Counted from the stretch's first letter, positions 34,901 to 44,559 are shown. The stretch: DNA of 64,000 bases from Phycisphaerae bacterium (GCA_016935885.1 JAFGQA010000154.1:1-64000), one strand, 5' to 3'. Notes: generated by a model from the letters alone, not told the origin. Numbers and translations are program-made.

Positions 34901-36900
34901 CCAGCAGGATCGCGGATTTCGATTTCGCGGCCATCCCCAGCCGCGTGCTGGCGGCGGAGCTGCGTATCTCGGGAACGGCCGAGAACATGCCCCGTTTGCG
35001 GCTTCGCGTCAACGATGTGAGTGGCGCTGCCCTTGAGGCCACGTCGACCGAGGCGCTGTTGTGGCGGGGCGCCGGCGACGACGGGACCATCGAGTATGAC
35101 GAGATCTTCACCGGACCCTACAACTTCGGGGGCATCCGGATGGAGTTCCCGCTGTACACGATGGGGGACGCCGGCCTACTCGACGAGGTGTTCCTCGGCG
35201 GTGTTGGCTCGCTGACGTTGGACATTCTTCCTGACGGGCTGTTGGCGGACTCCTCCGCCATCATCGACAGCGCAATCTTGGTGGTCGAGATCCTTGAGGC
35301 CAACACCGGCTATGTGACGGTGATCGAAAGCCGCGACTACACCGACGACGACCCCCAGACGGCGGAGTGCAACCACGCGGACATCCAGACCGGCGGCGAC
35401 CAGGAGGGCGGCTTCGCCCGGCCCATGTCCTGGCCCTCCACCGGCTGCGATACCGACGGCAGCGATCCACCCGAGCGCGAACACTGTTTCCCGAACGAGA
35501 CCTTGACGCTGGCGGCCGAGTTGCCGGGTGACGCGTTCGGATGGGCCCACTATGCCGGCGACCTGGATCTCGATGGGATCGCCGACATTATTTGCGGCGC
35601 GCCGCTGAGTGACAGCTATCCCTACCCCACGGATGGGAGCGTGGATCTGGGGCTTTGCCCTCCAGAAGATGAGGGCGCGTTGATTGACAACGGCAAGGTG
35701 TACGTCATCTACGGGCGGAGGAACCTCGGTAGTGGCCTCCCCTGTGAGTTTGAGCGGTTCGAGATCCGCGGAACGCACGACGACGACCAGTTCGGCCGCG
35801 TGCAGGGTAATGCGGGGGATGTCAACGGCGACGGCAATGACGACATCTTCTTTGCCGCGGAGGGTTACGACGCCGTTGTCAATACTGAGGGTGTGCCGGT
35901 GACCGGTGTTGATGCCGGCTTCGTCGGCGTCCTGTTCGGTAACCCGACCCTCACCGGCGAAGTCGCCGTGAACGCCGAGCGTGTTGGCACCGGGAACTTC
36001 CTCGGCTGCAGGTTTGTTGGAGGTTCCGCGGGCGCGCGATTGGGTGGCGGCGGCGGGCCGAGGTCGATTTCCTGTGCCGCAGGCGCGGCGACCCTTACAC
36101 AGCCCGTCATGGAGCGTGATCAATACGGCGTTTCCAGCGCCGGCGACTTCAATCTCGACGGCTACGCCGACCTGCTGATTACAGCTCCCGGCCAAAGCTG
36201 GCCCGGCGCCTCGGTCGTTTTCGGCGGTGTCGTCAGCGACGGCGAGACGGTCACCATCAACAGCGTCGTGTACGAGTTCGATACGGACGGCAGCGGTACG
36301 GAGAAGGGCCATGTTCCCGTTGAAGTTCCCGCCGTGACGGCAGAGATGGCTCAAATCGGTCTACTGCACGCGATGGAACTCACGTCCGCCGAGACCCTGA
36401 ATGTCGCGTCGATCCAATCGAGGCACCAGTTCCCTGCGCCGCTGCCAGACGTCCCCACGCTCACCTTCCTCGCTCGCCATCCGGGCCGCTTCGATGTGAA
36501 GACCACCGGCGCGAACATCTTCGTGGAGACGTTCGCGCGTCAGGGGGTGTCGTATCTGGTTTTTGGGGACCACAGCTTGTTGAACAACAAGGTGTTTGTC
36601 CTGCCCGACGACTTGAACCGGCGTGATGCCAGGGGCAATCGCGTTCTGAGGGGCCTCGTGTTCGTGTCCGGTTATGAGCGGAACGAGGGCGAGGACGATC
36701 CCACACCCGATGAGGCGCCGATCGAAGTGGTGGCTCGGGTTGGCGACGTCGACGGAGACGGTTTTGACGACATCTTCCTGGGCGCTCCGGAAGCAGACTT
36801 CATCAACATTCTTGCCCCGAGTGAAAGGCGGAAGGCCGCGGGTGATGCGTATCTCATCTACGGCAACGAGTTCGGGCTGAACAAGTCCACGGCGCCGTAA
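31966..36900 (+). CDS. Very large secreted FG-GAP / integrin-alpha-like repeat protein
   Basis: This 1644-residue protein starts with a signal peptide (VAVCLGGCLLGLSLGLTCLP; possibly lipid-anchored, though GLTC is a weak lipobox). FG-GAP repeats with calcium-binding DxDxDG loops recur: DGDGLDDFAIAS (about 419), ITGDGVDELLVGSP (538), DLDGIADIICGAP (1200), NGDGNDDIFFAAE (1284), NLDGYADLLITAPG (1395) and DGDGFDDIFLGAPEA (1594). These form beta-propeller blades of surface or exported proteins. Immunoglobulin-like stretches lie at the N terminus. A clean GGAGG site precedes it and a strong terminator follows, so it is probably monocistronic. Its function is unknown; adhesion is a guess. Confidence 0.88.
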   Translation: MMSCRLSIHRNMVAVCLGGCLLGLSLGLTCLPGGDAPFDPTVPAGNRPPRIIITDIITPSGDNFAQQGEPITVVFSGEDGEDTATVRVFASTSPNPTPADEITIMQGFALGPGAATGTARWNTSDVVVGTYYVFAEIDDRTYDTGDGSGNAPVRVTASDPVTISQAGTAPENGSPTIEMKLPSADAGVSNKDFVTIRFLVKDPNSDTDDIALTYYFDTDRSVANDAVHLFDASLENQTDLDNRTISAVLRQEFLNAGIALSSSASVSVQESGNAWRILDVLRSYTITNIGNRLKVEDVTDAPLVVGTDTVTAGTTAPDQFIQMQLDVEIDLDQLRFRRETDEGGRPLPYYVRVRADDGNGGVVDKYAVGAVRVLASAYDVVDLKGVGGWVAGATWQGFNGFPNDESRGSRAGSAFAALDDLDGDGLDDFAIASRTASPSQRAGVGEVTLVYGRSRWVDPDSPTPQDAQGRYAGVIDLNTAGTIVPFPEDDGRFGRVFYIRGTTMPGQAVWRADDDDDGGGFASGCGSLGVISMVMMPDITGDGVDELLVGSPFVDDVADFEDLDPCDNCTFTDDQSPSLTCFGDPEFTNEPISTDVDDIQPDSGPLDGNTDGWLPLNPANVGPFTQPNVEMDIEGRLLSLATFRVFIEGTVEADEEVHFGPFTARIQLENVNGPYRDVTIVPDPDEGQFGGEGNPVMIIFSVQDSKIGNTDPATDPVPPSVYDGVFNIFLRLPTDYPTGQISIETFRVEVTGLIVQPETHAIQYTYLDGLPPFGIPFPVSNNESCADIEPIPVDLRLIGEQAPADPPMNRSEDVNNRDGQLCDALGVFGRNVGLTNDDPGTPRRPGYRSGIVYVAAGDELVMTTNEEGLYNGDGCQNVGLGNFGQEPRGHGCGESIRGARFRGAWYQPDGRDGALGPMPGPYDPYSLFGYTIDVMPDINTYYGDTELLISSPAGGRYADVMRVDLSDALMGSYVAADGTSRIADFDFAAIPSRVLAAELRISGTAENMPRLRLRVNDVSGAALEATSTEALLWRGAGDDGTIEYDEIFTGPYNFGGIRMEFPLYTMGDAGLLDEVFLGGVGSLTLDILPDGLLADSSAIIDSAILVVEILEANTGYVTVIESRDYTDDDPQTAECNHADIQTGGDQEGGFARPMSWPSTGCDTDGSDPPEREHCFPNETLTLAAELPGDAFGWAHYAGDLDLDGIADIICGAPLSDSYPYPTDGSVDLGLCPPEDEGALIDNGKVYVIYGRRNLGSGLPCEFERFEIRGTHDDDQFGRVQGNAGDVNGDGNDDIFFAAEGYDAVVNTEGVPVTGVDAGFVGVLFGNPTLTGEVAVNAERVGTGNFLGCRFVGGSAGARLGGGGGPRSISCAAGAATLTQPVMERDQYGVSSAGDFNLDGYADLLITAPGQSWPGASVVFGGVVSDGETVTINSVVYEFDTDGSGTEKGHVPVEVPAVTAEMAQIGLLHAMELTSAETLNVASIQSRHQFPAPLPDVPTLTFLARHPGRFDVKTTGANIFVETFARQGVSYLVFGDHSLLNNKVFVLPDDLNRRDARGNRVLRGLVFVSGYERNEGEDDPTPDEAPIEVVARVGDVDGDGFDDIFLGAPEADFINILAPSERRKAAGDAYLIYGNEFGLNKSTAP

Positions 36901-36974
36901 GATCGCGACGCTCGCTTGCCAATGCGGTCGCCTGTCCGTCTGGGCGGCCGCCACAGTCTTGTCAGAAACAACAG

Positions 36975-37004
36975 GGCGGTCGGATCCCTTCAGATCCGAC
37001 CGCC
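36975..37004 (+). terminator. Perfect 12-bp hairpin terminator after the FG-GAP gene
   Basis: Arms GGCGGTCGGATC and GATCCGACCGCC pair perfectly around a CCTTCA loop, 75 bp after the stop codon. The following TCGCTTCTTG is moderately T-rich. It ends the transcript before mnmG. Confidence 0.85.
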
Positions 37005-37129
37005 TCGCTTCTTGAGGGCAGCGCCAGCCACGGCGGGTAGGGTGCGTCTTGACGGACCCTGCTTTGGCTTGCCGTCTGGCGGATCAACCGAGTGCAGGTC
37101 GATGCCAAGCAGGCTATCATACGACATTG

Positions 37130-39100
37130 ATGCCAGATCAAGCCGAGGTCATCGTCATCGGGGGCGGTCATGCCGGCGCCGAGGCCGCGTGGGCCGCCGC
37201 GCGCCTCGGTGTACCGACCACCATGGTAACGATGGACTTCTCGGCGATCGGCCGGATGAGCTGCAATCCGGCCATCGGCGGCATCGCCAAGGGGCAGATG
37301 GTCCGCGAGGTCGACGCGCTGGGCGGCCTGATGGGCCTGGCGACCGATGCGGGGGGGATCCAGTTTCGCATCCTGAACCGAAGGAAGGGGCCTGCCGTTC
37401 AGGCGCCACGGGCACAGTGCGACCGCGGGCTGTACGCGGCGGCGGTTCAACGGTTGCTCTCGTCAACGCCGAACTTGACCATCGTCGAAGGCCTCGTCGA
37501 GGACGTCGAGGTCGATTCTCCGGCCGGTTCATCCGAGCCGGTCGTGAAGGCCGTCCGCCTGACCGACGGTCGAAGCCTCCGCTGCCGCAGCGTCGTCATC
37601 ACGTCGGGCACGTTCCTCCGGGGCGTCATGCATACCGGCGAGCGCCAGACGGTCGGAGGCCGGCTCGGCGAGCCCAGCGCGGATGGACTCAGCGCGGCGT
37701 TGGAGCGCTTGGGCCACAAGCTGGGCCGCCTCAAAACGGGAACACCCCCGCGCGTGGCTCGCGACTCGCTTGATTACGGGCAACTGGAGGAGCAACCGCC
37801 CGACGACGCACCCATTCCGTTCTCGTTCATGAACGACGAGATCACCCAGCCGCAGGTGCCTTGCTGGATCACGTACACCAACCAACGAACACACGAGTTG
37901 ATCCGCGCGAATCTGCATCGCGCCCCGCTCTACAGCGGGCAGATCACCTCGACGGGGCCTCGCTATTGCCCGAGCATCGAGTACAAGGTCGTGCGTTTCG
38001 CGGACAAGCCGCGGCATCAACTGTTTCTCGAACCGGAAGGGTACGACAGCGACTGGATCTACTGCAATGGGCTCGCGACGTCGCTGCCAACGGACGTGCA
38101 GGAACAGATGGTGCGGTCGATTGCAGGGCTCGAGCGAGCCGAGATCGTGCAGATGGGCTATGCGATCGAGTACGACTACGTGCCGCCGCAGCAAACGCGG
38201 GCCACGCTCGAGAGCAAGAAGGTCAGCGGCTTGTACCTGGCAGGTCAGATCAACGGCACAAGCGGCTACGAGGAGGCGGCGGGGCAGGGCCTCGTCGCTG
38301 GCGTCAATGCCGCTCGGCACGTCCTCGGAGGTCCGCCGCTGGTCCTTGGTCGCGATCAGGGCTACATCGGCGTCCTGATAGACGACCTGGTGACGAAGGG
38401 CACGATCGAGCCCTATCGGATGTTCACGTCGCGGGCCGAGTATCGCCTGCTGCTGCGGAGTGACAACGCAGACGCCCGGTTGACGCCGATCGGCCGCGCG
38501 TTCGGCTTGGTCGACGATGCCCGCTGGGAGCGGTACTGCCGGAAGCAGGCGGCGATCGAGTCGTTCGAGGCCTGGGCGAGCAGTCGGCACCACAAAGGCA
38601 GGCGGCTATCGGACTGGCTCAAAGTGAGTCCGGAAACCCTCGTGGTGCATCCGTCCCGGTGGTGCTGTCCCGGGCGAGACGCCCGTGCCACCAGGCTGAT
38701 GGCGCCCGCCTCCACTCGGCCCGACGGCGACGGCGCGTCCGCGATCGACGTGATCGACTGGCACGCGTGGAGGCGGACGTTGCCCGACGCTCTCCGCGCC
38801 GGCGGCGAGGCCTTGTTGGACGAGGCGATGACGGCCGCGAGAAACGCGGCAAAGTACGACGGCTACATCCGCCGCCAACAGCGCGAAGTCGAGCGCTTTC
38901 GCCGAATGGAGTCACGCCGCATCCCGGACGGTTTCGACTTCGCGACCATCAAGCAGCTCAGGCTCGAGGCCCGGGAAAAGCTGTCGTCCATTTGCCCGCG
39001 CAGCATCGGCCAGGCCCAGCGAATCGACGGCATCAGCCCGGCGGACATCGCCGTAGTCATGCTGTACCTCGAAGGCGCGCGGCGGCGGAAGGCCCAGTAA
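37130..39100 (+). CDS. mnmG: tRNA U34 carboxymethylaminomethyl modification enzyme MnmG
   Basis: MnmG with MnmE modifies U34 of several tRNAs using FAD and methylene-THF. The protein starts [20 protein letters not shown] (FAD fold) and has [38 protein letters not shown] residues, the second motif [20 protein letters not shown], and the C-terminal helical domain with [21 protein letters not shown]. The 656 residues exceed the usual 620-630 because a repeat is inserted at about 38640-38745. The ATG at 37130 starts the FAD motif; no good ribosome site is seen. Confidence 0.96.
   Translation: MPDQAEVIVIGGGHAGAEAAWAAARLGVPTTMVTMDFSAIGRMSCNPAIGGIAKGQMVREVDALGGLMGLATDAGGIQFRILNRRKGPAVQAPRAQCDRGLYAAAVQRLLSSTPNLTIVEGLVEDVEVDSPAGSSEPVVKAVRLTDGRSLRCRSVVITSGTFLRGVMHTGERQTVGGRLGEPSADGLSAALERLGHKLGRLKTGTPPRVARDSLDYGQLEEQPPDDAPIPFSFMNDEITQPQVPCWITYTNQRTHELIRANLHRAPLYSGQITSTGPRYCPSIEYKVVRFADKPRHQLFLEPEGYDSDWIYCNGLATSLPTDVQEQMVRSIAGLERAEIVQMGYAIEYDYVPPQQTRATLESKKVSGLYLAGQINGTSGYEEAAGQGLVAGVNAARHVLGGPPLVLGRDQGYIGVLIDDLVTKGTIEPYRMFTSRAEYRLLLRSDNADARLTPIGRAFGLVDDARWERYCRKQAAIESFEAWASSRHHKGRRLSDWLKVSPETLVVHPSRWCCPGRDARATRLMAPASTRPDGDGASAIDVIDWHAWRRTLPDALRAGGEALLDEAMTAARNAAKYDGYIRRQQREVERFRRMESRRIPDGFDFATIKQLRLEAREKLSSICPRSIGQAQRIDGISPADIAVVMLYLEGARRRKAQ
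38636..38745 (+). repeat. Palindromic repeat inserted in frame in mnmG
   Basis: The core CGGGCGAGACGCCCGTGCCAC is a hairpin also found between genes. Here it encodes PGRDARATR within a stretch of about 35 extra residues between the [13 protein letters not shown] and [15 protein letters not shown] segments of MnmG. Confidence 0.85.
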
Positions 39101-39827
39101 GCCGCCCACCGTGGATTCACGGGCTACCCTCCATCCCGCCGTGTGGCACACGTCACGTGGCCCGCGTCACGTGACACCGACGCCCAAGGCAGTGGTCCAT
39201 CACGCGCTTCGGCGGGCGGCCACGTCACAGTCTTCAGATCGTTCCTTGGAAGAGAACACGTACTCACGGCCTCGCGTAGGGGCGCCTCGGGGTTGAGCCG
39301 GCTCGTTGGTACTCGGCGTGGCTCCTGCTCAGCAGCCCGTGGTAGAAGGGAGAACAGAGGGCAGGTGGCACTGGCAGCTTGAGCAGTTCACGCTCGCCTG
39401 TGACTGTGGCACGGGCGTCTCGCCCGTGAATCCACCGCCGAGACGGCGGTGCCACAGGTGCATCCAACCGTGAAGTGCTCTTGCCTGCCAGTGTGTATGC
39501 CCCGTGCGCCCACTGGAGAGACCACACGGGCGGGCAAGCCGCCCGTGGCACCCAGAACCCAATGCCGTCGGGAGCGTCACGGCCCCCCAGCTCAGCAGCC
39601 CGGTGGTAAAAGAAAAGACAGCGGTTCGGAGACGCCGTTCCTGACTGTGACAACCACCGGCTTTGGCGCCGGTGCCACAGTCTCGCCACGGCTGTCAGTG
39701 CCACGCTCGGGAACGTCCGAGAGGATGCGTGCGCGCGCTACCCGAGCGGCCGGCAGAAAGTGGGATCAAGTCCGCCGCCGCCCAGAACGATACTTCGATG
39801 GTTGTTAAACTAGGGGGATTAGGTAGA
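39101..39827. repeat. Repeat-rich spacer with two relatives of the MITE-like element
   Basis: No gene is supported in these 727 bp. A CACGTCACGTGGCCCGCGTC stretch with CACGTG boxes lies near 39148-39175. A diverged MITE relative (39329-about 39460, CTCAGCAGCCCGTGG start) carries CACGGGCGTCTCGCCCGTG and CCGAGACGGCGGTGCCAC palindromes. A closer copy lies at 39591-39698 (108 bp, CTCAGCAGCC start, GGCTGTCAG end). GGGCGGGCAAGCCGCCCGTGGC sits near 39530. Confidence 0.85.
39591..39698. mobile_element. MITE-like element, copy 3 (108 bp)
   Basis: The element is related along its full length to the 106-bp copies at 25550 and 29459, with CTCAGCAGCC and GGCTGTCAG ends and the shared AGCGGTTCGGAGACGCCGTT interior. 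It lies 130 bp before the HTH-receiver gene. Confidence 0.8.
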
Positions 39828-40469
39828 ATGCGCGGGCAGGACGACTTGGACGAACGAGCGGCCGTGGCGGCGGCCCTCGACAGCAAGGTGTGCTCAGGGT
39901 GGCGTGTGAAGACCGTTTACACCACAGGTGAAGTCGCGGAGATCTGCAACATCAGCCAGCAGACGGTGATCCGTTGCTTCGATGACGGGCGCCTCCGGGG
40001 GTTCCGCGTGCCCGGGTCGAAATTCCGCCGGATCCCGCGTGACGCGCTGCTCGAATTCATGAAGTCCAACGGGATCCCGCTGGACCACCTTGATTCCGGC
40101 AAGACGCGCGTCTTGGTTGTGGACGACGACGCGGCCATTGTCGAGATGCTCGAGGACCTTCTCACCCGTGACGGGCGTTTCGACGTCAAGTCCGCCACAA
40201 ACGGCTTCGATGCCGGCGCCCTGACGCAGGAGTTCAAACCGGATATCCTGCTCCTGGACTACATGTTGCCGGACATTAACGGAAACGTGGTCTGCGAACG
40301 CGTCCGGAAGGATCCAAGCCTGGCCCGAACGAAGATCATCATCGTCTCCGGTGCCGTCTCCGAGGCGGAAGTCGAGCAGCTAAAGCAAGCAGGTGCGGAT
40401 GACTTCATCAAGAAGCCGTTCGACGTTGACACATTGATCACCCGCATGGTTGAGCTGTTGCAGGCGTAG
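39828..40469 (+). CDS. Excisionase-type HTH fused to a response-regulator receiver
   Basis: The N-terminal region has a MerR/excisionase helix-turn-helix (TGEVAEICNISQQTVIRCFD, then GRLRGFRVPGSKFRRIPRDAL; residues about 25-75). A CheY-like receiver follows with VLVVDDDAAI, phosphoacceptor in ILLLDYMLPD and the KKPFD lysine. The order HTH-then-receiver is the reverse of classical response regulators. TAGGTAGA precedes ATG 39828; an ATG at 39798 is also in frame. The HDOD-kinase gene follows 53 bp later and may be its partner. Confidence 0.9.
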   Translation: MRGQDDLDERAAVAAALDSKVCSGWRVKTVYTTGEVAEICNISQQTVIRCFDDGRLRGFRVPGSKFRRIPRDALLEFMKSNGIPLDHLDSGKTRVLVVDDDAAIVEMLEDLLTRDGRFDVKSATNGFDAGALTQEFKPDILLLDYMLPDINGNVVCERVRKDPSLARTKIIIVSGAVSEAEVEQLKQAGADDFIKKPFDVDTLITRMVELLQA

Positions 40470-40522
40470 GTCGTGGAGGCCGGCCAACCTGACGTGATGA
40501 TGGGGGCGGAAAAGAGGCCGTC

Positions 40523-42781
40523 ATGCCTTCCATGGCACCCAGTGGCACGGAGTCGCAGAAGGTTGAGCTGATCCTGGCTCAACTCGACAGCCTGCCGCCG
40601 CTTGCGCCGGTGGCCACGCGTATTCTCGCCCTTACGGAAGATTCGAAGAGCAACGCCAGGCAGATCATCGAGCTGGTGGAGAGCGATCCCGCGCTGGCGG
40701 CACGAGTCTTGTCGTTGCTGAGCCGCGTCGAGCACGGCATGCGGCGCGAGGCGATCACGATCAAGAATGCCGTCCTGATGCTCGGATTCGACACCGTTCG
40801 CCAGTTGACGCTGGCGATCAAGGTCATGGAGGTGTTCGGTTCCACCGCCCGGCCAGGCGACGCGAGCGACTTCGATCGTACCGAGTTTTGGAAGCACTGT
40901 CTCGGCGTCGCGTGCGCGGCGCGGCGGATCGCCATGTCGGTTCCAGCGGCCGTTCAGCCGGAAGAAGCCTTCGTGTTGGGCCTGCTGCACGACATCGGCA
41001 AGGACGCCCTGAACGCCACGATGCCCAAAAGCTTCGGACGCATCATACGCAAAAGCAAGCAGACACGCGCGGACATCTCGGACGTTGAGCGGGCGATCCT
41101 CGGCGTGGATCACATGGTGGTCGGCCATCGGCTTGCGGAGCGATGGGGCCTGCCGCGACGATTGGTCGAGTGCATCTGGCTCCACCATCATGAGGCCGAG
41201 GCGTTGCCGGCGTCCGTCGCGGCCGGCCGGCACGTGCAGATCGTTCAACTGGCGGACACGATCGTACGCGAACATCGAATTGGCTTCTCCGGGAATCACC
41301 ACATTCCAATTTCATCCCGCGAACTGGCGGCGCGGCTGCGTCTGTCCGAATCAGATCGACTTGGGATTGTGGAAGCGCTGGCGGAGGAGATCGAATCCCG
41401 CGCCGCCTGGATCGGCACCGATGAGATCAGCAGCAGCGAGGTGTACCTGAAGGCGCTATTGCGGTCCACGGAGGAGCTGACGACGGCCAACAGCGACTTG
41501 TCTGAACAGAACAGGCGCCTGGAACGCAAGGCGGGGTACTTCGCCGCCTTGGGCTGGCTGAACCAAGCGGTCTCACCCGGCGCGGCGGTCCACGAAGTCT
41601 GCGGGGCGGGAGCCGAGGTCCTTCGGCGGGCGCTGTCGGTTCCCGTGGTTTTGACCTTTGTGGACAGCGAGGACGCGCGTTGGCTCGATATCGGATTGTC
41701 GGACGGTTCCATACACAGCGAGATCCTGGAGCTGCCGCCTGACACACCGCATCAGTCTGGTGACAAGACGATGGCACTTCAATCCGCCATGGCGGGCACA
41801 TGGATCGCCCCACCGGGCCAGTCCTTCAGCGGCTTGATCGACCGCTACCGCGGCGTGTTCGCCCCCGGCCCGGTTTGGCTGTTGCCGCTGGTCCGCGAGC
41901 GGCGGTGGGTGGGCGGCGCACTGTTCGCCGTGGACGGCGAGGCCGTCGGACAGCTTCGCGGCGACGGCACGGCCATCGAGGCGGTCAGCTCCGCGGTTGG
42001 ACTCGTTCTGGCCCAGGCGCAGGCGCAGACGGCCGCCGTCGCCCTGAGCGATGAACTTGCCGAGGCAAACCGCCGGTTGTCTTCGATGCAACCGGAACTG
42101 CTGCGGGCGAAGACCTTGGAGACAGTGGTCGCCATGGCGGCCGGCGCGGCGCACGAGCTGAATAACCCGCTGGCCGTGATCTCCGGCCGGGCACAGATGC
42201 TCCGCGACCGGGCGGGCGAGCAGGAAGGCCGCGACATCCTGGGGGCGATCGTCGATCAGGCCCACGCCTGTAGCGACATCGTGACGGAGTTGATGGAATT
42301 CGCCCAGCCGCGTACGCCCTCTCCCAGTGAGATTGACCTGGGGAAATGCCTCGATTCGCTCAGGACTGAGTTGGCCTCCGCGGCATTATTGGCTCCGTCC
42401 GCCTTCTCGATCGAGGTGCCGTCCGATACGCCGCCGGTTCGTTTTGACGATGAGCAGCTCACGCGACTGTTCCGGGAACTGATCAAGAACGCCATCGAGG
42501 CGACGGACGCGTCTTCCCGGCGGTTGACCGTCAAGGCCACGGGTGATTTGACCGACAAGAACATCGTCGTGGTTGTGGCCGACAACGGGCGTGGCATGAC
42601 GGAAGAAGTGCGAAGCCGGGCAACCGATCCGTTCTTCTCCCACCGCCCCGCCGGTCGGGGTCGCGGCCTCGGGCTTGCCCGGGTCCACCGCTGGCTCCAG
42701 CAGAATGGCGGCACGATCAGGATCGACAGCGAACCGGGACAAGGCACACGCGTGGAGGTGCAGCTACCGGCTACTGGCTGA
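40523..42781 (+). CDS. HDOD-GAF histidine kinase hybrid
   Basis: The 752 residues have an HDOD domain (about 15-290) with LPPLAPVATRILALTED and LLHDIGKDALN. A coiled coil, a GAF-like region (about 340-510), HisKA with AAGAAHELNNPLAVISGRAQ, and an HATPase domain (ELIKNAIEATD, DNGRGM, GRGLGLARVHRWLQQNGG) follow. The kinase half is of the NtrB/HK4 kind. HDOD domains usually act in signalling without known catalysis. It lies between two receiver genes, which suggests a small phosphorelay. Confidence 0.92.
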   Translation: MPSMAPSGTESQKVELILAQLDSLPPLAPVATRILALTEDSKSNARQIIELVESDPALAARVLSLLSRVEHGMRREAITIKNAVLMLGFDTVRQLTLAIKVMEVFGSTARPGDASDFDRTEFWKHCLGVACAARRIAMSVPAAVQPEEAFVLGLLHDIGKDALNATMPKSFGRIIRKSKQTRADISDVERAILGVDHMVVGHRLAERWGLPRRLVECIWLHHHEAEALPASVAAGRHVQIVQLADTIVREHRIGFSGNHHIPISSRELAARLRLSESDRLGIVEALAEEIESRAAWIGTDEISSSEVYLKALLRSTEELTTANSDLSEQNRRLERKAGYFAALGWLNQAVSPGAAVHEVCGAGAEVLRRALSVPVVLTFVDSEDARWLDIGLSDGSIHSEILELPPDTPHQSGDKTMALQSAMAGTWIAPPGQSFSGLIDRYRGVFAPGPVWLLPLVRERRWVGGALFAVDGEAVGQLRGDGTAIEAVSSAVGLVLAQAQAQTAAVALSDELAEANRRLSSMQPELLRAKTLETVVAMAAGAAHELNNPLAVISGRAQMLRDRAGEQEGRDILGAIVDQAHACSDIVTELMEFAQPRTPSPSEIDLGKCLDSLRTELASAALLAPSAFSIEVPSDTPPVRFDDEQLTRLFRELIKNAIEATDASSRRLTVKATGDLTDKNIVVVVADNGRGMTEEVRSRATDPFFSHRPAGRGRGLGLARVHRWLQQNGGTIRIDSEPGQGTRVEVQLPATG

Positions 42782-43037
42782 GCGACCGTCTGGCGGCACG
42801 GCCACTCGAATGGGGGATCAGCCTGTTCCATCGAACACGGGGGCATCAACGCTGAATGACTCGATCAAAGTCTGTCAAGCGTAAGGATCGTGGAATTCCG
42901 GGCCGGGCGGGTCGTGTAGGCCTCTCTCCCTCCTCCCCTCGCTCTCACGGCTGAAGCGTCCCGCCGGCCATTTTATTGTGACGCCAATGTGGGGTCGGAA
43001 ACAACACTTGGCGGAAGACACGGAGAAGGAAGCAAAG

Positions 43038-43628
43038 ATGCCATTGAACACCATGCGAATCCTGATAGTCTCCGATCATCCACAAGCAGATGCCGCCGTG
43101 ACGGCGCACATCGTCTCCAGCCTGGATGCGGACGTTACGGTTGTGGATACGATCGAGGAGGCCAAGGCCTTGGCGGCTCCGGATGCCTTCGATGTCATCC
43201 TGGCGTCCGACAACCTCTCAGACGGCAACGCGCTCTCGCTTGCGGATGAAGATAACCGCGAATGCGCCCCCCCTCTCATCCTGTTGGGCGACCAGCCGGA
43301 TGCTCAGCAGGCACTGGCCGCCTTACGCGGTGGCGCCGCCGACTTTCTCGCCCGGCCGATCGACACGAATCTGCTCCTGGCGGTCATTGAACGCGCTGTG
43401 CGGAATCGGCGGGAGCAGAGACGCCGGGACGTCCGGATCAAGCGACTGCGCGGCCTGTCCTCGCGTTTGATTCGCGACCGTCGAGAATTGCGGCAGCGCG
43501 TGGACCTGATCTGTCGCGATATTGTGCACGCCTATCGGCGGCTGGTTGAGAAGGCCGTCAGACCTCAGGACCACCAGTTCGCCAGTGAACCACCGCCACG
43601 AATCGAATCGTACGGCCGCAACATGTAG
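43038..43628 (+). CDS. Degenerate receiver-domain protein with basic coiled-coil tail
   Basis: The receiver begins MRILIVSDHPQADAAVTAHI; only one acid remains of the usual acidic pair. The phosphoacceptor position reads ILASDNLSDG, so an Asp is present, but the conserved lysine is replaced by Arg (FLARPID). The C-terminal 65 residues are highly basic and helical (RREQRRRDVRIKRLRGLSSR). ATG 43038 has AAGGA 7 nt upstream; an earlier start at 42978 is possible. It may be a phosphorylation-poor adaptor for the preceding kinase. Confidence 0.82.
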   Translation: MPLNTMRILIVSDHPQADAAVTAHIVSSLDADVTVVDTIEEAKALAAPDAFDVILASDNLSDGNALSLADEDNRECAPPLILLGDQPDAQQALAALRGGAADFLARPIDTNLLLAVIERAVRNRREQRRRDVRIKRLRGLSSRLIRDRRELRQRVDLICRDIVHAYRRLVEKAVRPQDHQFASEPPPRIESYGRNM

Positions 43629-44559
43629 CCGAATAGCCGACGCCCATCCGCCCCAGCCCGCGTCTCCCAGACCGAATCAGCCAGAATGGTGAGTCAAGAC
43701 GCGCCCTACCCTGTGATGCTGCCGTGACGCAACATCGTTGCCTTGCCGCCACGCGCGCGTAACTCGCATCTTGGAAAACGGTTACGTCCATTCACCTGCT
43801 CTCCGGGGTGAATGCGGGATGTGCAGGGGAACAACTTGGATTGTCCCATAAACTCCGGGCGGGATGTGGCCGCCTTACAGATCTTCTTTCCCACACAGGG
43901 CTTAGCCAACTCGTCGCGAAACGCTACCATTGAGACCGCTGTGTGGTATGCGTATTGCAGCAACGTGCCTATCGGGGGAGAGAAGTCCATCTCTGATCCG
44001 CGATGTCCGCCTTGGCTTCGCCCAATGGGGAGGCCGCGGATCCGGCGAGCGGGGATAGACGGTCAAGGGGGGAGACCGCAGGCATGGGGTTGTGGGGATC
44101 ACCGATTCAAGAAGGACGTGCCGGCTTCCTCGCACGTCAGTTGTACGGAGGCGTGCCCCGGCCCCGTGCGGCCGTTGCGTGGCGGCACTGTGACGGCGCC
44201 CACGCGAGCCACGGCTGCCGTACCGACCATCCAGCAGCAGATTGCCGCCCCCAGGTCGTTCCGCCAGCCTATTATGTGGAATTACGGGCACTCGAAATCC
44301 AGAAGGAGGAGATCGATGCATCCTCCTTTCGGCGGCGCCTTGTGGATCTAGTTGGCCGGGCCCTCCGGCCCTGGCCGTTTCGCTGGCCGGAACCGAACGT
44401 CACGGCCGTGCCGCCCCAACCGGACCAGCCGCCGGACCAACCGAAAGGCCGATTCCTGGATACTTGGGCGTAGTGCCACGTCTCGCGAGCGGCGCGACTC
44501 AAGAAGCGATCGGAGGGGGCACGGAAGCGCGCGCGTTGGCCAGTCGCCGCGTCGCGGCG
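43629..44559. other. Long spacer of about 930 bp with no confirmed gene
   Basis: No frame here shows family sequence. Several GC-rich frames are open but look like chance. A short frame at 44316-44351 has a textbook ribosome site. No MITE or heptamer array was found, unlike other large spacers. A structured RNA is possible but I recognised none. Confidence 0.6.
44316..44351 (+). CDS. Possible 11-residue peptide with a perfect ribosome site
   Basis: AGAAGGAGGAGATCG precedes an ATG that reads MHPPFGGALWI and then TAG. No downstream plus-strand gene is within 1.2 kb, so a leader-peptide role is not supported. It may be chance. Confidence 0.25.
   Translation: MHPPFGGALWI

Noticed and set aside
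44003..44473. A 156-codon plus-strand frame in the 930-bp gap
   Set aside because: It has no ribosome site near its start, a composition typical of chance GC-rich frames, and no family motif.
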